64,000 bases of DNA, from positions 813,501 through 877,500 of the forward strand of contig NZ_JAOVZQ010000001.1 in assembly GCF_026619435.1 (NCBI RefSeq). The letters are read 5' to 3'. Position numbers and translations under genes: made by a program. The notes below the pieces were generated by a model, which had not been told where the DNA came from, ran no database searches, and was given only the letters and a program-made list of their open reading frames with translations. How positions within the stretch are numbered: the stretch's first letter is position 1; every line of letters starts with the position of its first letter. Of the stretch, positions 54,063-63,078 are shown one piece after another. The stretch comes from Hoeflea ulvae. Lineage in GTDB: Bacteria; Pseudomonadota; Alphaproteobacteria; Rhizobiales; Rhizobiaceae.

Positions 54063-57000
54063 GACGATTGGCCCTCATTCGATGTGCCTTTGAGCAGTTC
54101 GGTATGTCGATTTTTTGCCAGCTTCATGATCTCGACCGCAATGCGTTCCCGCTTGGTTTTCAGTTCCTCGATGCCCGTCATCGTCAGGGCAATCTTGATG
54201 TCGCTACGGGTCTTCTTCTGCTTGTCGGCATTGTTCCAGAAATCAATGCTGCCAATGCTGTCCTGCATCGTCTCGACGATGGCCTCCATTACCACCTTCA
54301 TTTTTGCCTTGGCACTAAATGGCACCTTGCCGTTCTCAAAAGCTTCATTGGCAACGTGGTCGTAAAATGTGGTGGCTTCCTTGCTCATGCCAGCCTCGCC
54401 GGATTGCCTACCGGCAGCGGCTTCGGTGCGCAGTTTGTCCAGTTCTTCGGCCAATCGGATCCAGTCGCTCTGATGCTGGTTGAGCAGGTTTTCGACCTTC
54501 TCGGACAGGCTCTTGTAGAACGCGGGGTCCTCGTCGTGGTGCACCGTGCAATGCTTGCGAATGGCGTGTTCCATCTCGCTGGCCTTGGCTTCCGCGTTTC
54601 CTGCCGCGTGCAGATTGAGGCTTTCGATGAAGTCATCGGACAATAACTCAACCGGGGGAACCTTCGGATTTATGCCCAGGCTGATCAGATGCTCGTTGAT
54701 CAGGTCTTTCACCTTCTCGCCCGCATCTCCAAGGTTCAAGCTCGTGTCCTTGTACCGCTCCTTGGTCACCCGAAGGATGTAACCAAAGCGCTTGGCGGGC
54801 ACCTTGAACGGGTTCGCCGCCTGATGCGGCAGAATGATATCCATGCTTGCCAGGAATTTCTTCAGATAGACGTCGAAATCCGCCCGCAGTTTCTCGTCCT
54901 TGAGCAGCTTCACCGCCTCATGCACCACAGCGGTGTCGGCCTCAAGGCTTGGCAGCTTGCCTTGAACGAACGCCTCGACCTTGGCCACCTCGTTTGCCGA
55001 GAACAGTTGCAGCAGGCGCTGATAGCGCTCCTCGAGTACAGGCATTTCGGAGGTGATGCTCTTCAGTCCCTGCGCAAGCTCCTGCTGCTCGTCAGCGGCC
55101 GCGTAAAGGGTCAGTGCGTCGGTAAGGTTTTCCGTCAGCCCGATGTAGTCGACGACATATCCCCGCGTCTTGCCCTTCTTGACCCGGTTGGTGCGGGCGA
55201 TGGCCTGCAGCAGAGTATGCTCGCGGATGCGCTTGTCGATGTACATGACCTGCTCGATAGGCGCGTCGAAGCCGGTCATCAGCATGTCGCAGACGATCAG
55301 GAAGGCGATCCCTGTGAGAGACCGGTCTGGATCATCCATGTCGAATGACCGGCAGAAATTGTCCACCGCGTTCCAGGCTTTGGCCTGCTTGCGTGCCTCG
55401 GTGACATAGGCAGCTTCGTTGGTCCCGTCGCTCGAGATCACCACGGCTGCCTTCAGGAATTCCACTTTCCTGATCAGCTCATGGTCGGGAACGGGGGCAG
55501 CCTTCAGCGCCTGCACACGATCGTTCAGCTCATTGGTGATCGCGGCCTGGTACCGAACGGCCGCCAGTTTGGAATGGCAAACCACCTGCGCCTTGAAGCC
55601 GTTGGGGAAGATGTGCTCGAGATAGTGGCTGACCATGTCCTTGGCGATTGCCTTGATGCGCGCCTCGGCTTCAAGAATGTCACCGGTTGCGCCGTATTTC
55701 TTCTTGATCGCCAGCAGCTCTTCGTCGCTGCGATCTTTGAACAGGTTTTCAAATTGCGTCTCAAAGCCGTGCTTGTCATTGAGCGCGGAGTCCGCCGTCC
55801 TGCCTTCATAGAGGATCTGCAGCGTGGCGCCGTCGTTCACCGCGTCCATCAGGCGATAGGTGTCGATATACTCGCCGAAGCGCTTGTGGGTCTTCTTCTC
55901 GCCATGCCGCTCTGTGATCAACGGCGTACCGGTGAAGGCGATGCGGGCAGCGTTGGGGAATGCCTCAAAAATATTGTCGCCCAGATCCGAGCCCTGGGTC
56001 CGGTGCGCTTCATCGATCATCAGCACGATGCGCGGCGAGGCATTCACCACCCCGAATGTCTGGGCGGCCGGCATGGCCTGATAGGTGCCCAGCGCTGCAG
56101 CCACTGTCAGCGGCAGGCTCTGATCGCGCAGCAGGAACTTGTGCACCATCACCATGTTGACGTCCGAGCTGTCGGTGGCCAGATCGGTGCGCAGTGCCTG
56201 GGCGCTTTCGATGGTGTTGACGCGCCCGCCGATCAGCGTGGCGGTCGCGGTCAGCTGGTCTTCCAGATCAACCCGGTCGTTTATCAAGAGGATCTTGTAG
56301 TCATTCAGATCCTCGGAGGTGCGCAGCATCCGCGCCACGAACACCATTGTCAGGCTCTTGCCCGATCCTTGGGTGTGCCAGACCACGCCGCTCTTCTCGG
56401 CGACGCTGTGGCCATTGCGCAGGCGTTCAACGATCTTGTTGGCGGCACGGAACTGCTGATAGCGGCAAATCACCTTGATGCGCGGTCCGCCATCGGTGTC
56501 CATGAACACCGAGCAAGTGCGCAGCATGCTCAGCAGGTTGGCCTTGGTGAGCATGCCATTGATCAGCTGCTCTTGCTGGGTCATGCCCTTGGCGGTTACA
56601 TCGTCCTGCGGCCATTGGGTCTTCCAGGGAAAGAAGTGTTCTTCGCCTGAGGTGATGGTGCCGTAGTCCGCTTCCAGCCCGCAGCTGCGGATCAGCATCA
56701 TCGCGGTGTGATACAGGCGCGGCTCGCCCTCTTTAAGGCCCTGCTGCTTGGTGGCGTTGCGGGCGTTCATATAGCGCTGTAATTGCTCGAAAGCTTCGGG
56801 CATCGGGTTGGCGCAGGTCGGGCCACCCTTCTTGCATTCAACGACAATCAGCGGAATGCCATTCACGAACAGCACCAGGTCGGGGACCATGAACGCCTTC
56901 ACGCAGCCGGGTGTGTCGATGCGGAACTGGTTGATGGCGTGGAAGCTGTTGTTTTCCGGATTGGCAAAGTCGATCAGCTTGACGACCGGGTCGGGCTCGC

Positions 57001-57328
57001 CGGTCGCTTCGTTGACATCGACCTGCGCCTTGAACAGCAGCTTCTGGATCGCCTCATTGGCCTCCAGCAGGGTACGGTTGGGCTGGCGGCCGATCTGGTC
57101 GTGCAGGTCCTGCAGCTGCTTTTTGGTCAGCCATTCGGCGCCCGTGGCCGTCCTGTTGATCCGTGCGACCGCCCTGGCAAAGACCTCGGGCAGGATCCAT
57201 TGCCGGAAATTCTGCCGCAGGCTTCTGAGCGGATCCTGCGGAATGTCCGCGCCTTGGTCGATGCTGATCCAGTCTAGGTCCGACAGCAGCTTTAAAAACG
57301 GTTGCTCGACCTCGGTATATTCAGACAT
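54059..57328 (-). CDS. hsdR: Type I restriction enzyme, R subunit (HsdR)
   Basis: The 1089-residue motor and nuclease subunit has an N-terminal PD-(D/E)xK nuclease with Asp150 (MVPDLVLFVNG) and E164-x-K166 (VVECKKGG). The SF2 translocase follows: Walker A HTQGSGKSLTMVFVARML, DEAH box MIDEAHRTQGSD and motif III FTGTPL. The C-terminal part is helical and binds HsdM. It overlaps hsdS by eight bases and the metalloprotease gene by four. All catalytic residues look intact, so the restriction activity is probably functional. Confidence 0.96.
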   Translation of the reverse strand: MSEYTEVEQPFLKLLSDLDWISIDQGADIPQDPLRSLRQNFRQWILPEVFARAVARINRTATGAEWLTKKQLQDLHDQIGRQPNRTLLEANEAIQKLLFKAQVDVNEATGEPDPVVKLIDFANPENNSFHAINQFRIDTPGCVKAFMVPDLVLFVNGIPLIVVECKKGGPTCANPMPEAFEQLQRYMNARNATKQQGLKEGEPRLYHTAMMLIRSCGLEADYGTITSGEEHFFPWKTQWPQDDVTAKGMTQQEQLINGMLTKANLLSMLRTCSVFMDTDGGPRIKVICRYQQFRAANKIVERLRNGHSVAEKSGVVWHTQGSGKSLTMVFVARMLRTSEDLNDYKILLINDRVDLEDQLTATATLIGGRVNTIESAQALRTDLATDSSDVNMVMVHKFLLRDQSLPLTVAAALGTYQAMPAAQTFGVVNASPRIVLMIDEAHRTQGSDLGDNIFEAFPNAARIAFTGTPLITERHGEKKTHKRFGEYIDTYRLMDAVNDGATLQILYEGRTADSALNDKHGFETQFENLFKDRSDEELLAIKKKYGATGDILEAEARIKAIAKDMVSHYLEHIFPNGFKAQVVCHSKLAAVRYQAAITNELNDRVQALKAAPVPDHELIRKVEFLKAAVVISSDGTNEAAYVTEARKQAKAWNAVDNFCRSFDMDDPDRSLTGIAFLIVCDMLMTGFDAPIEQVMYIDKRIREHTLLQAIARTNRVKKGKTRGYVVDYIGLTENLTDALTLYAAADEQQELAQGLKSITSEMPVLEERYQRLLQLFSANEVAKVEAFVQGKLPSLEADTAVVHEAVKLLKDEKLRADFDVYLKKFLASMDIILPHQAANPFKVPAKRFGYILRVTKERYKDTSLNLGDAGEKVKDLINEHLISLGINPKVPPVELLSDDFIESLNLHAAGNAEAKASEMEHAIRKHCTVHHDEDPAFYKSLSEKVENLLNQHQSDWIRLAEELDKLRTEAAAGRQSGEAGMSKEATTFYDHVANEAFENGKVPFSAKAKMKVVMEAIVETMQDSIGSIDFWNNADKQKKTRSDIKIALTMTGIEELKTKRERIAVEIMKLAKNRHTELLKGTSNEGQSS

Positions 57329-58556
57329 GGGCGGCCTCGGGGTCGTTTACTTTAACTTGCACCTCACCGGTAAGGAGATCGTGCATAAGGCCCTTTTTCT
57401 GTTTCCGAAGTTTCGCAAGAACTGCACCGTTCGTATCCAGCATATTTCGATAAAAAAAGATGTGTTTCGCAATTTCATCCTGTTCTTCGGGTTTGGGAAG
57501 TGCGAGAGGCAGTTTTTGAAGGGCTGCCTTATTCAACTTGTATCTACCAGCACCTTGGCGAGTCAGCCAAAAGGTTATGTCTCTGTGCAGGAAATAGTAG
57601 AGCAACCAATCAGTGGAACATCCGTCTTTGCCGCTTAATACATGTGCGTGATTGTTTACATTGAATTTTCCTACTACTTTCTGGGTCATTTTTTTGTAGG
57701 AGTATTTCAAGAAATGATCTCCGTCTTCGCCGATTAAGACGTAGGTGCCATCAGCCCTAAATTCGTTGATGAAACCCACGATTCCAGTTGGCCCATAGTA
57801 TGGATAGTCACCTCTCATTCCTTCTCTGACTTCAGACGAAAGTGGAAGCCGAAGATTGTTGTGGATATTCGCGCACTCATCAATGGTTTTGAATTCCCAC
57901 TCCTTCGGAATCCAGCCAATCGGGGTTTCTTTGTAGAGGTCCGGTGCCTCTTCACGCGGGGGGCGGAGTTTACCGCCGGGGGTGAGGCCTCGGGTAAGCA
58001 GGTCATGCATCATCCCTGCTTTGACCAAGCCGTACTTATCAATCAACGCCTCGGTTTTTTCGATGGCTTCGTCGACAGTTCGAAGGATGATGGCGATCTT
58101 TTCCTGTTCGTTCTCATTCAAGGGAAACTTGACTCTGAATTTTGTCAGTTCTTTGCGAGTGACATGCTTCATAGTCGAGCCTTGTGACTGACCTGCCAAC
58201 TTCTCCATATTGAAATCAAGAATCTGAAGGAGAAGTTGCTTGTTTACTCCGCTATTCGGCACAACCTTATAGAGGTGTTGATTGAGAACGGCAGGCCCGC
58301 CAGACCAAATTATGACTTTGAGCGTAGCGCTCCATGAGAATATTAGATCGCCGGTATCGATAAGATTTCTTGGAAGTACGAATCCGTTGAATTTGTCAGT
58401 TTCGGAGTTTGGTTTATTGATTTGTTCGATCCGAACAATAGGCAATCCATCTTCAACCCAATCCTTGGGCTTGAAAGCTGCGCCATTGTGATACTCGGCT
58501 AGATCATACAGGATTCTTTCATCCCAACCCTCCAAAATTTCCAGCTCGTTACACAT
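57321..58556 (-). CDS. hsdS: Type I restriction system specificity subunit (HsdS)
   Basis: The 411-residue subunit has two target-recognition domains, each followed by a conserved helix. The first is about 10-150, ending [20 protein letters not shown]. The second is about 190-345, ending [20 protein letters not shown]. Near-repeats [15 protein letters not shown] and [13 protein letters not shown] follow the two helices, the usual internal symmetry. The start ATG 58556 overlaps the hsdM stop by eight bases. The DNA is clearly more AT-rich than its neighbours, as expected for a fast-changing, exchanged gene. The target sequence cannot be predicted. Confidence 0.95.
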   Translation of the reverse strand: MCNELEILEGWDERILYDLAEYHNGAAFKPKDWVEDGLPIVRIEQINKPNSETDKFNGFVLPRNLIDTGDLIFSWSATLKVIIWSGGPAVLNQHLYKVVPNSGVNKQLLLQILDFNMEKLAGQSQGSTMKHVTRKELTKFRVKFPLNENEQEKIAIILRTVDEAIEKTEALIDKYGLVKAGMMHDLLTRGLTPGGKLRPPREEAPDLYKETPIGWIPKEWEFKTIDECANIHNNLRLPLSSEVREGMRGDYPYYGPTGIVGFINEFRADGTYVLIGEDGDHFLKYSYKKMTQKVVGKFNVNNHAHVLSGKDGCSTDWLLYYFLHRDITFWLTRQGAGRYKLNKAALQKLPLALPKPEEQDEIAKHIFFYRNMLDTNGAVLAKLRKQKKGLMHDLLTGEVQVKVNDPEAAHV

Positions 58557-61302
58557 ATCCCAGCTCCGCCAGAAAACCCTGCAACTTTTCCGCGGCCTCA
58601 TCGCGAGCCTGTTCAATCGACTTTGCTGTCACCGCGTATTTTGACCAGAGGTTCTCGATCGCCTTGACGCAATCGCGCTGGTCGGCCCGCAGATAGGCGG
58701 CATAGGTCTGCATCAGGATCTTGCGCAGCCGTTCGACAATGACAGTGCGTGCCTCGTCATCTGAAATTTTTGCCCGCGCACTGGCGACCAGTTCGTCCCG
58801 CTTGCCCTCGATTGCTTTGATGGTCGCCTTGAGGTCCTTCACCTCGTCCTCGAGCACCTTGTGCTGCTCAAGCGCTGTGGTGATGGATTGAGCCAGTTGG
58901 TAAGCAAGCTTGCCTTGCCCGATGGCGTCCGACAGAGGCGCCGAATACTCCGACTGGTGTTTCACCTGTGCCGCCAGATCGAGAATGCGCTTGCCATTGT
59001 CAAAGACCGGATTGCCGGGAGCGAAGCCTTCGCTGCAATAGAAAGCCTTCTTGGCCCCATGCGGCAGCAATCCTGCGGCCTGCAGTTCGATGAAGATATT
59101 GGTGGCCAGCGCTTTCATCTCTTTCAACTGCGCCTTCCAGTCGGCAGTGGCCGTTTTCAATTCCGCCTTTTTGCTTTTGACCTCATCTGCGGGCAGAACA
59201 CCGCTGTCGTCACTGTCTTCAAAATCTTCCTCACTGGCAGCCGCAAACAGTGCCTGCAACTCGCCCAGCCGTGCCTGCGCCTTCTCCAGTTCCTCCAGCA
59301 CCTCGGGGAACTGGCTTTGCAGAATATCCTCGTCCGGGATCAGCTCCGCCCCCCAACCGCTGGCGGCGATGGACTTGAAGTCAGCCTTGAGCCCGTCAAC
59401 ATATTTGGCAAAGGCGCCGCGCACCTGGGACGGTGTAAGCAGCGTCTGCTCAGCTAGTTCCTGATTGATGCTGGTCAGCAGCGTGCTGCGCATGACATAG
59501 ACATTGCCCGCATGCTCGTGCTGGTTGTCGGGATCCGGCGCAAGCGCTTCGACAATCGGAAAATTGGCCTGCCACCAGTCTTCCAGCTGCTGCATGAACG
59601 CCGCATGGCTAGCCAACACGCTTTGGTGTTCCGCCACAAGACCGGCGATATCACGCTTTTCGCCAATAACCGGCGCAAGGTCACAATAGGTTTCGTCGCG
59701 AGGCACGAAGCAGTCCTCGCGCAGTTGCGGATAGTTCACCCAAAAATGTCCGAGACTATCCACCTCAACAAGTGGCACCCCACCATGCAGATGCGCCCTG
59801 ACGTCCTGCGGTTCAGGCGGCGGTGCGTTGTCGACATAGCGGCGAATGTTGCAGTTGTAGTCCTCCGCCTCGATCTCCGCCTTTGGCACACGCCGCGCAT
59901 AGGCGGGAATGTCTTTGTCCGACCGGTAGGCTTCGATGATCTTGTCGATGTCCTCAGCCCGCAGATGGTTCTGTGCCTTGCCCTCGCGATATTCGCGATC
60001 CGCATTGATGAACAGGACGTGTTCCCGTTTGGTCTTTCCATCAGGATATTTTGCGCCTGCCTTGTTCATCACCAGGATGCAGGCGGGGATGCCGGTGCCA
60101 TAAAACAGATTGCTCGGCAGGCCGATGATCGCTTCGAGATAACCCTGTTCAATGAAGTGCTTCCGCGCTGCCTGCTCTTCGCCGCCACGGAACAGCACCC
60201 CGTGCGGCATCACGGTGGCCAACCGGCCGTCGTGCTTGAGCACCGAAAGCATGTGCTGCACGAACATCAAGTCCGCCTTCTTGCCGCCCTCCGGCATCAT
60301 CACCGGGAAACGTCCGGGGAACTTCAAATTGGTCTTGCTGTAATTCTGGCTGAACGGCGGATTGGCGAGCACCCGGTCGAAGCGCCTTAGCTCATTGTTC
60401 TCGTCAAGGTGCTGCGGCTCCTTGATCGTGTCTTCCTGCCGGATGTCTGCGTGCGAGATGCCGTGCAGCAGCATGTTCATCTTGCAGATTGACCAGGTGG
60501 TGCCGATCTTTTCCTGGCCGTTCAGGGACACCTCGTTGGCGTCGCCATTGTTCTCGCGCAGATAATCCCGCGTTTGAATCAGCATGCCGCCAGAACCGAC
60601 TGTTGGGTCATAGACACTCATGCCCTCCTTGGGGTCGCAGACCTCAACGCAGATCCGCACCACTTCGGCTGGGGTGTAGAATTCTCCAGCCTTCTTGCCC
60701 GCAGAATCTGCAAAGAACTTGATCAGCCATTCATAGGCCGCCCCGAGCAGGTCGGGGAATTCGAAGTCCTCGTCCCGGAGCGGAATCTTCTCAAAGTTCT
60801 GGACGAAGTCCGCGAGCGTATCGTCATCCAGCGTGCGCTGGCCGATCTTGCGGTTGAAATTGATTCCCTTGAGAACATCCTCCAGGGCGTCGGGGTTGGC
60901 ATCTTCGATTGCCTCGAGCGCCTTGTTCAGCGTGGTGCCGACGTTTTCCTTTGTGTGTTTGAGAGCGGGCCGCTGAACGCGTTCGATTTCTCCGTCATCG
61001 TTGATGACGTCCTCGACCCAGCCCTGATTCCACCGGGCGCGTTCCGGCACGTAAAAATATTTGCCCGAGAAGTTGTCTGGGTCTTCCAGTTCGATCGCAA
61101 TATCTTCGTCGGCCATGCCTTTGGCTTTGAGTTCAGTCTTCAATTCGGCGCGGCGCTGGTCGAACAGATCGCTGGCGCGCTTGAGGAACAGCATGCCGAA
61201 AATGTATTCCTTGTACTCGCTGGCATCCATGCTGCCACGCAGATCGTCACACGCGGTTAGCAGAAGGCTTTCGAGCCGGGCCAAAGTGAGCTTCAATTTC
61301 AT
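58549..61302 (-). CDS. hsdM: Type I restriction system methylase subunit (HsdM), extended
   Basis: The 917-residue N6-adenine methyltransferase has the HsdM N-terminal domain (1-150) and SAM motif [12 protein letters not shown] (about 230-241). Its catalytic NPPF lies at 314-317 in [12 protein letters not shown]. Known HsdM proteins average about 500-550 residues; here about 350 further residues form a charged, probably coiled-coil region ([20 protein letters not shown] and similar). It is the first gene of the operon. The family is certain; the role of the extension is not. Confidence 0.95.
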   Translation of the reverse strand: MKLKLTLARLESLLLTACDDLRGSMDASEYKEYIFGMLFLKRASDLFDQRRAELKTELKAKGMADEDIAIELEDPDNFSGKYFYVPERARWNQGWVEDVINDDGEIERVQRPALKHTKENVGTTLNKALEAIEDANPDALEDVLKGINFNRKIGQRTLDDDTLADFVQNFEKIPLRDEDFEFPDLLGAAYEWLIKFFADSAGKKAGEFYTPAEVVRICVEVCDPKEGMSVYDPTVGSGGMLIQTRDYLRENNGDANEVSLNGQEKIGTTWSICKMNMLLHGISHADIRQEDTIKEPQHLDENNELRRFDRVLANPPFSQNYSKTNLKFPGRFPVMMPEGGKKADLMFVQHMLSVLKHDGRLATVMPHGVLFRGGEEQAARKHFIEQGYLEAIIGLPSNLFYGTGIPACILVMNKAGAKYPDGKTKREHVLFINADREYREGKAQNHLRAEDIDKIIEAYRSDKDIPAYARRVPKAEIEAEDYNCNIRRYVDNAPPPEPQDVRAHLHGGVPLVEVDSLGHFWVNYPQLREDCFVPRDETYCDLAPVIGEKRDIAGLVAEHQSVLASHAAFMQQLEDWWQANFPIVEALAPDPDNQHEHAGNVYVMRSTLLTSINQELAEQTLLTPSQVRGAFAKYVDGLKADFKSIAASGWGAELIPDEDILQSQFPEVLEELEKAQARLGELQALFAAASEEDFEDSDDSGVLPADEVKSKKAELKTATADWKAQLKEMKALATNIFIELQAAGLLPHGAKKAFYCSEGFAPGNPVFDNGKRILDLAAQVKHQSEYSAPLSDAIGQGKLAYQLAQSITTALEQHKVLEDEVKDLKATIKAIEGKRDELVASARAKISDDEARTVIVERLRKILMQTYAAYLRADQRDCVKAIENLWSKYAVTAKSIEQARDEAAEKLQGFLAELGYV

Positions 61303-61607
61303 TTGTCAAAATACCTTAGTATGCTGTCGAACAACCGAGACTGGTTGCGGGCAGTGTTGGCCTGCGGATGAGGTTTACGTCAAGGGGTGCATTATGTGCC
61401 GAGCGCGAGTGACAGCTCGAAGCGTGGGCTTAGCGGTTAGGTGATAAAAGTGCGTTTAACATTGGCGAATTCGCCTGCATTGGGCTTGCTGGTGATTTTC
61501 CCGAGTGTTGTGGGGTGGCAATTGAGGAAGCATTTGCCCCAGAACAGATGGACACCGGATCGCGCGAACCGCGGCGCCGTTTTGAATTCCAATTGGAGTT
61601 GCAAGCC
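61303..61607. other. Divergent intergenic region upstream of hsdM
   Basis: This 305-base region should contain the leftward hsd operon promoter. The right part is open in the frame of the following zinc-motif protein, whose start could be as early as GTG 61515. I see no RNA gene or strong repeat. Confidence 0.5.
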
Positions 61608-62138
61608 ATGAAGTTTGATGACCTGAGAGCCCGGCACGCGGTCATTTTCCCCCCGACCAGTGCTATTGAATGTGGGGAGGGGTGGGCCGCTGTAGTGGAT
61701 CGTTTTTTGGCGACCGTAGCACCGTTGATGCAGGCTACCGGGTCGACCGTGACGGTGGTGCGACAGGACATGGGTGCCTTACGGATTCTGGACAATTACC
61801 CACAACCATATGCGACCGTTTTTGTGAGGGCGCGCCTGCTTGCCGAGTTCCGCAGCCGGACGACGTGCGAGGTGTGCGGAGAGCCTGGCCACATGCGCAA
61901 GGCTGCAGGCTGGTACCGGTGTCGGTGCGATGAACACGCCACGGCTTCGGAACGCGAAGAGCCGCCCCGCCCGTCATATTCTATTGGCCGCGATACGAGC
62001 GCTGGCTATCTCTGGTATGATGCCGCTGCCGACGATGTGAAAATTGTTGACGACCTCACCACCATTGGGATGCCGCCCAGCCAAATAGAGCGGCTGTTAA
62101 GATCGCGGGAGAACCTGCCGCCACGGAGCCGCTCATAA
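61608..62138 (+). CDS. Hypothetical protein with CxxC zinc motif
   Basis: About 176 residues from ATG 61608 (MKFDDLRARHAVIFPPTSA). The N-terminal half contains IECGEGWAAVVDRFLATVAP. The C-terminal part has a knuckle CEVCGEPGHMRKAAGWYRCRCDEH that could bind zinc. Proteins with the CGEGW plus CxxC-RCDEH pattern are common in phage, plasmid and island DNA, but I know no function. In-frame starts at 61515 (GTG) and 61548 (ATG) would add about 30 residues that look non-conserved. It diverges from the hsd operon. Confidence 0.65.
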   Translation: MKFDDLRARHAVIFPPTSAIECGEGWAAVVDRFLATVAPLMQATGSTVTVVRQDMGALRILDNYPQPYATVFVRARLLAEFRSRTTCEVCGEPGHMRKAAGWYRCRCDEHATASEREEPPRPSYSIGRDTSAGYLWYDAAADDVKIVDDLTTIGMPPSQIERLLRSRENLPPRSRS

Positions 62139-62337
62139 GTCGATAGATGTGTGACAATTCTAACCATTGGGCGGGGACACATATAGGCCAGAGATGCAGA
62201 CGTCGTTCCTGATCCTTCCAGATAGCGTGTACTTCGCATGATCGACCAAGCGAAATCACCGAAGCGGCTTAACCGAAGATTATGATTGTGCACGATAGGT
62301 CTACTGCACGTTTTGCCATAACTGTGGAGGTCCCATC

Positions 62338-63033
62338 TTGAAGAGGAACACAAAGCTCTGGCTCGCCGGGTCACTTCTGACCCTCACACTGTGCCCGCCG
62401 GCAGTCGCGGATGTAACTGAGCGCTATGGGGAACTGCAGTCAGTCATTGATGCCATCAATGATCCGGACCCGCTGATGCGCTTGGCGCAGCTCGAGGAAA
62501 TCCTGGAAAACGGCAATGCGACCGACATCCAGCTGGCTATACGCACCGCCTTTTCTGTCGATGACCCCAACGTTCGCTCCCTCGCTCTGCGCGCGCATTT
62601 TGCTGGTTTTCGCACATTTGTCGTCACGGCTGAACTGCCCGAGAGTGTGAAGGAGGTCCTGGACGGAAGTGACAAGGATGCGGCGAAAAAGATTCTGAAT
62701 GGATACTTGTTCGAATTTTTTGAAAACGTCGGGTATCAATTCAGCTTTCAGGCAGAATATCCATCGAATGCCGAGCTGGAATTCAAGACTATGCTCTTGA
62801 ATAATTACCGTACACAAAACGAGTTTACCGGGTCCGGCAACATTCGTGGCGGAATGCTGACAATCACGACGCCGATCTTCTTCAACAACAACAATCATGC
62901 CTGTAGCTTCGAATTTACCGAATATGAGGGCTTCACGCTGAAAGGGCTTGGCAGTTGCAACCTGAAGGGCGGCTTCCTGTTCCCGGTAGCCTTTCACCTG
63001 TTCGACGATGAAAAGGCCCCGCTTAAGGAGTGA
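62338..63033 (+). CDS. Secreted protein of unknown function, HEAT-like helical part
   Basis: The 231-residue precursor starts at TTG 62338, with a GGAGG site six bases upstream. It has a signal peptide (LWLAGSLLTLTLCPPAVA) cut near AVADV. Residues about 30-90 look like helical HEAT-type repeats (DPDPLMRLAQLEEILENGNA, VDDPNVRSLALRAHF). The C-terminal half is beta-rich with two cysteines (HACSFEFTEYEGF, GLGSCNLKGG). I do not recognise a family. It converges on the trypsin-like protease gene, leaving about 45 bases between stops. Confidence 0.72.
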   Translation: MKRNTKLWLAGSLLTLTLCPPAVADVTERYGELQSVIDAINDPDPLMRLAQLEEILENGNATDIQLAIRTAFSVDDPNVRSLALRAHFAGFRTFVVTAELPESVKEVLDGSDKDAAKKILNGYLFEFFENVGYQFSFQAEYPSNAELEFKTMLLNNYRTQNEFTGSGNIRGGMLTITTPIFFNNNNHACSFEFTEYEGFTLKGLGSCNLKGGFLFPVAFHLFDDEKAPLKE

Positions 63034-63078
63034 GTGCGACCGTTGCCGCTCAAATAGGGGCGCGCAACCTTACCCGCC

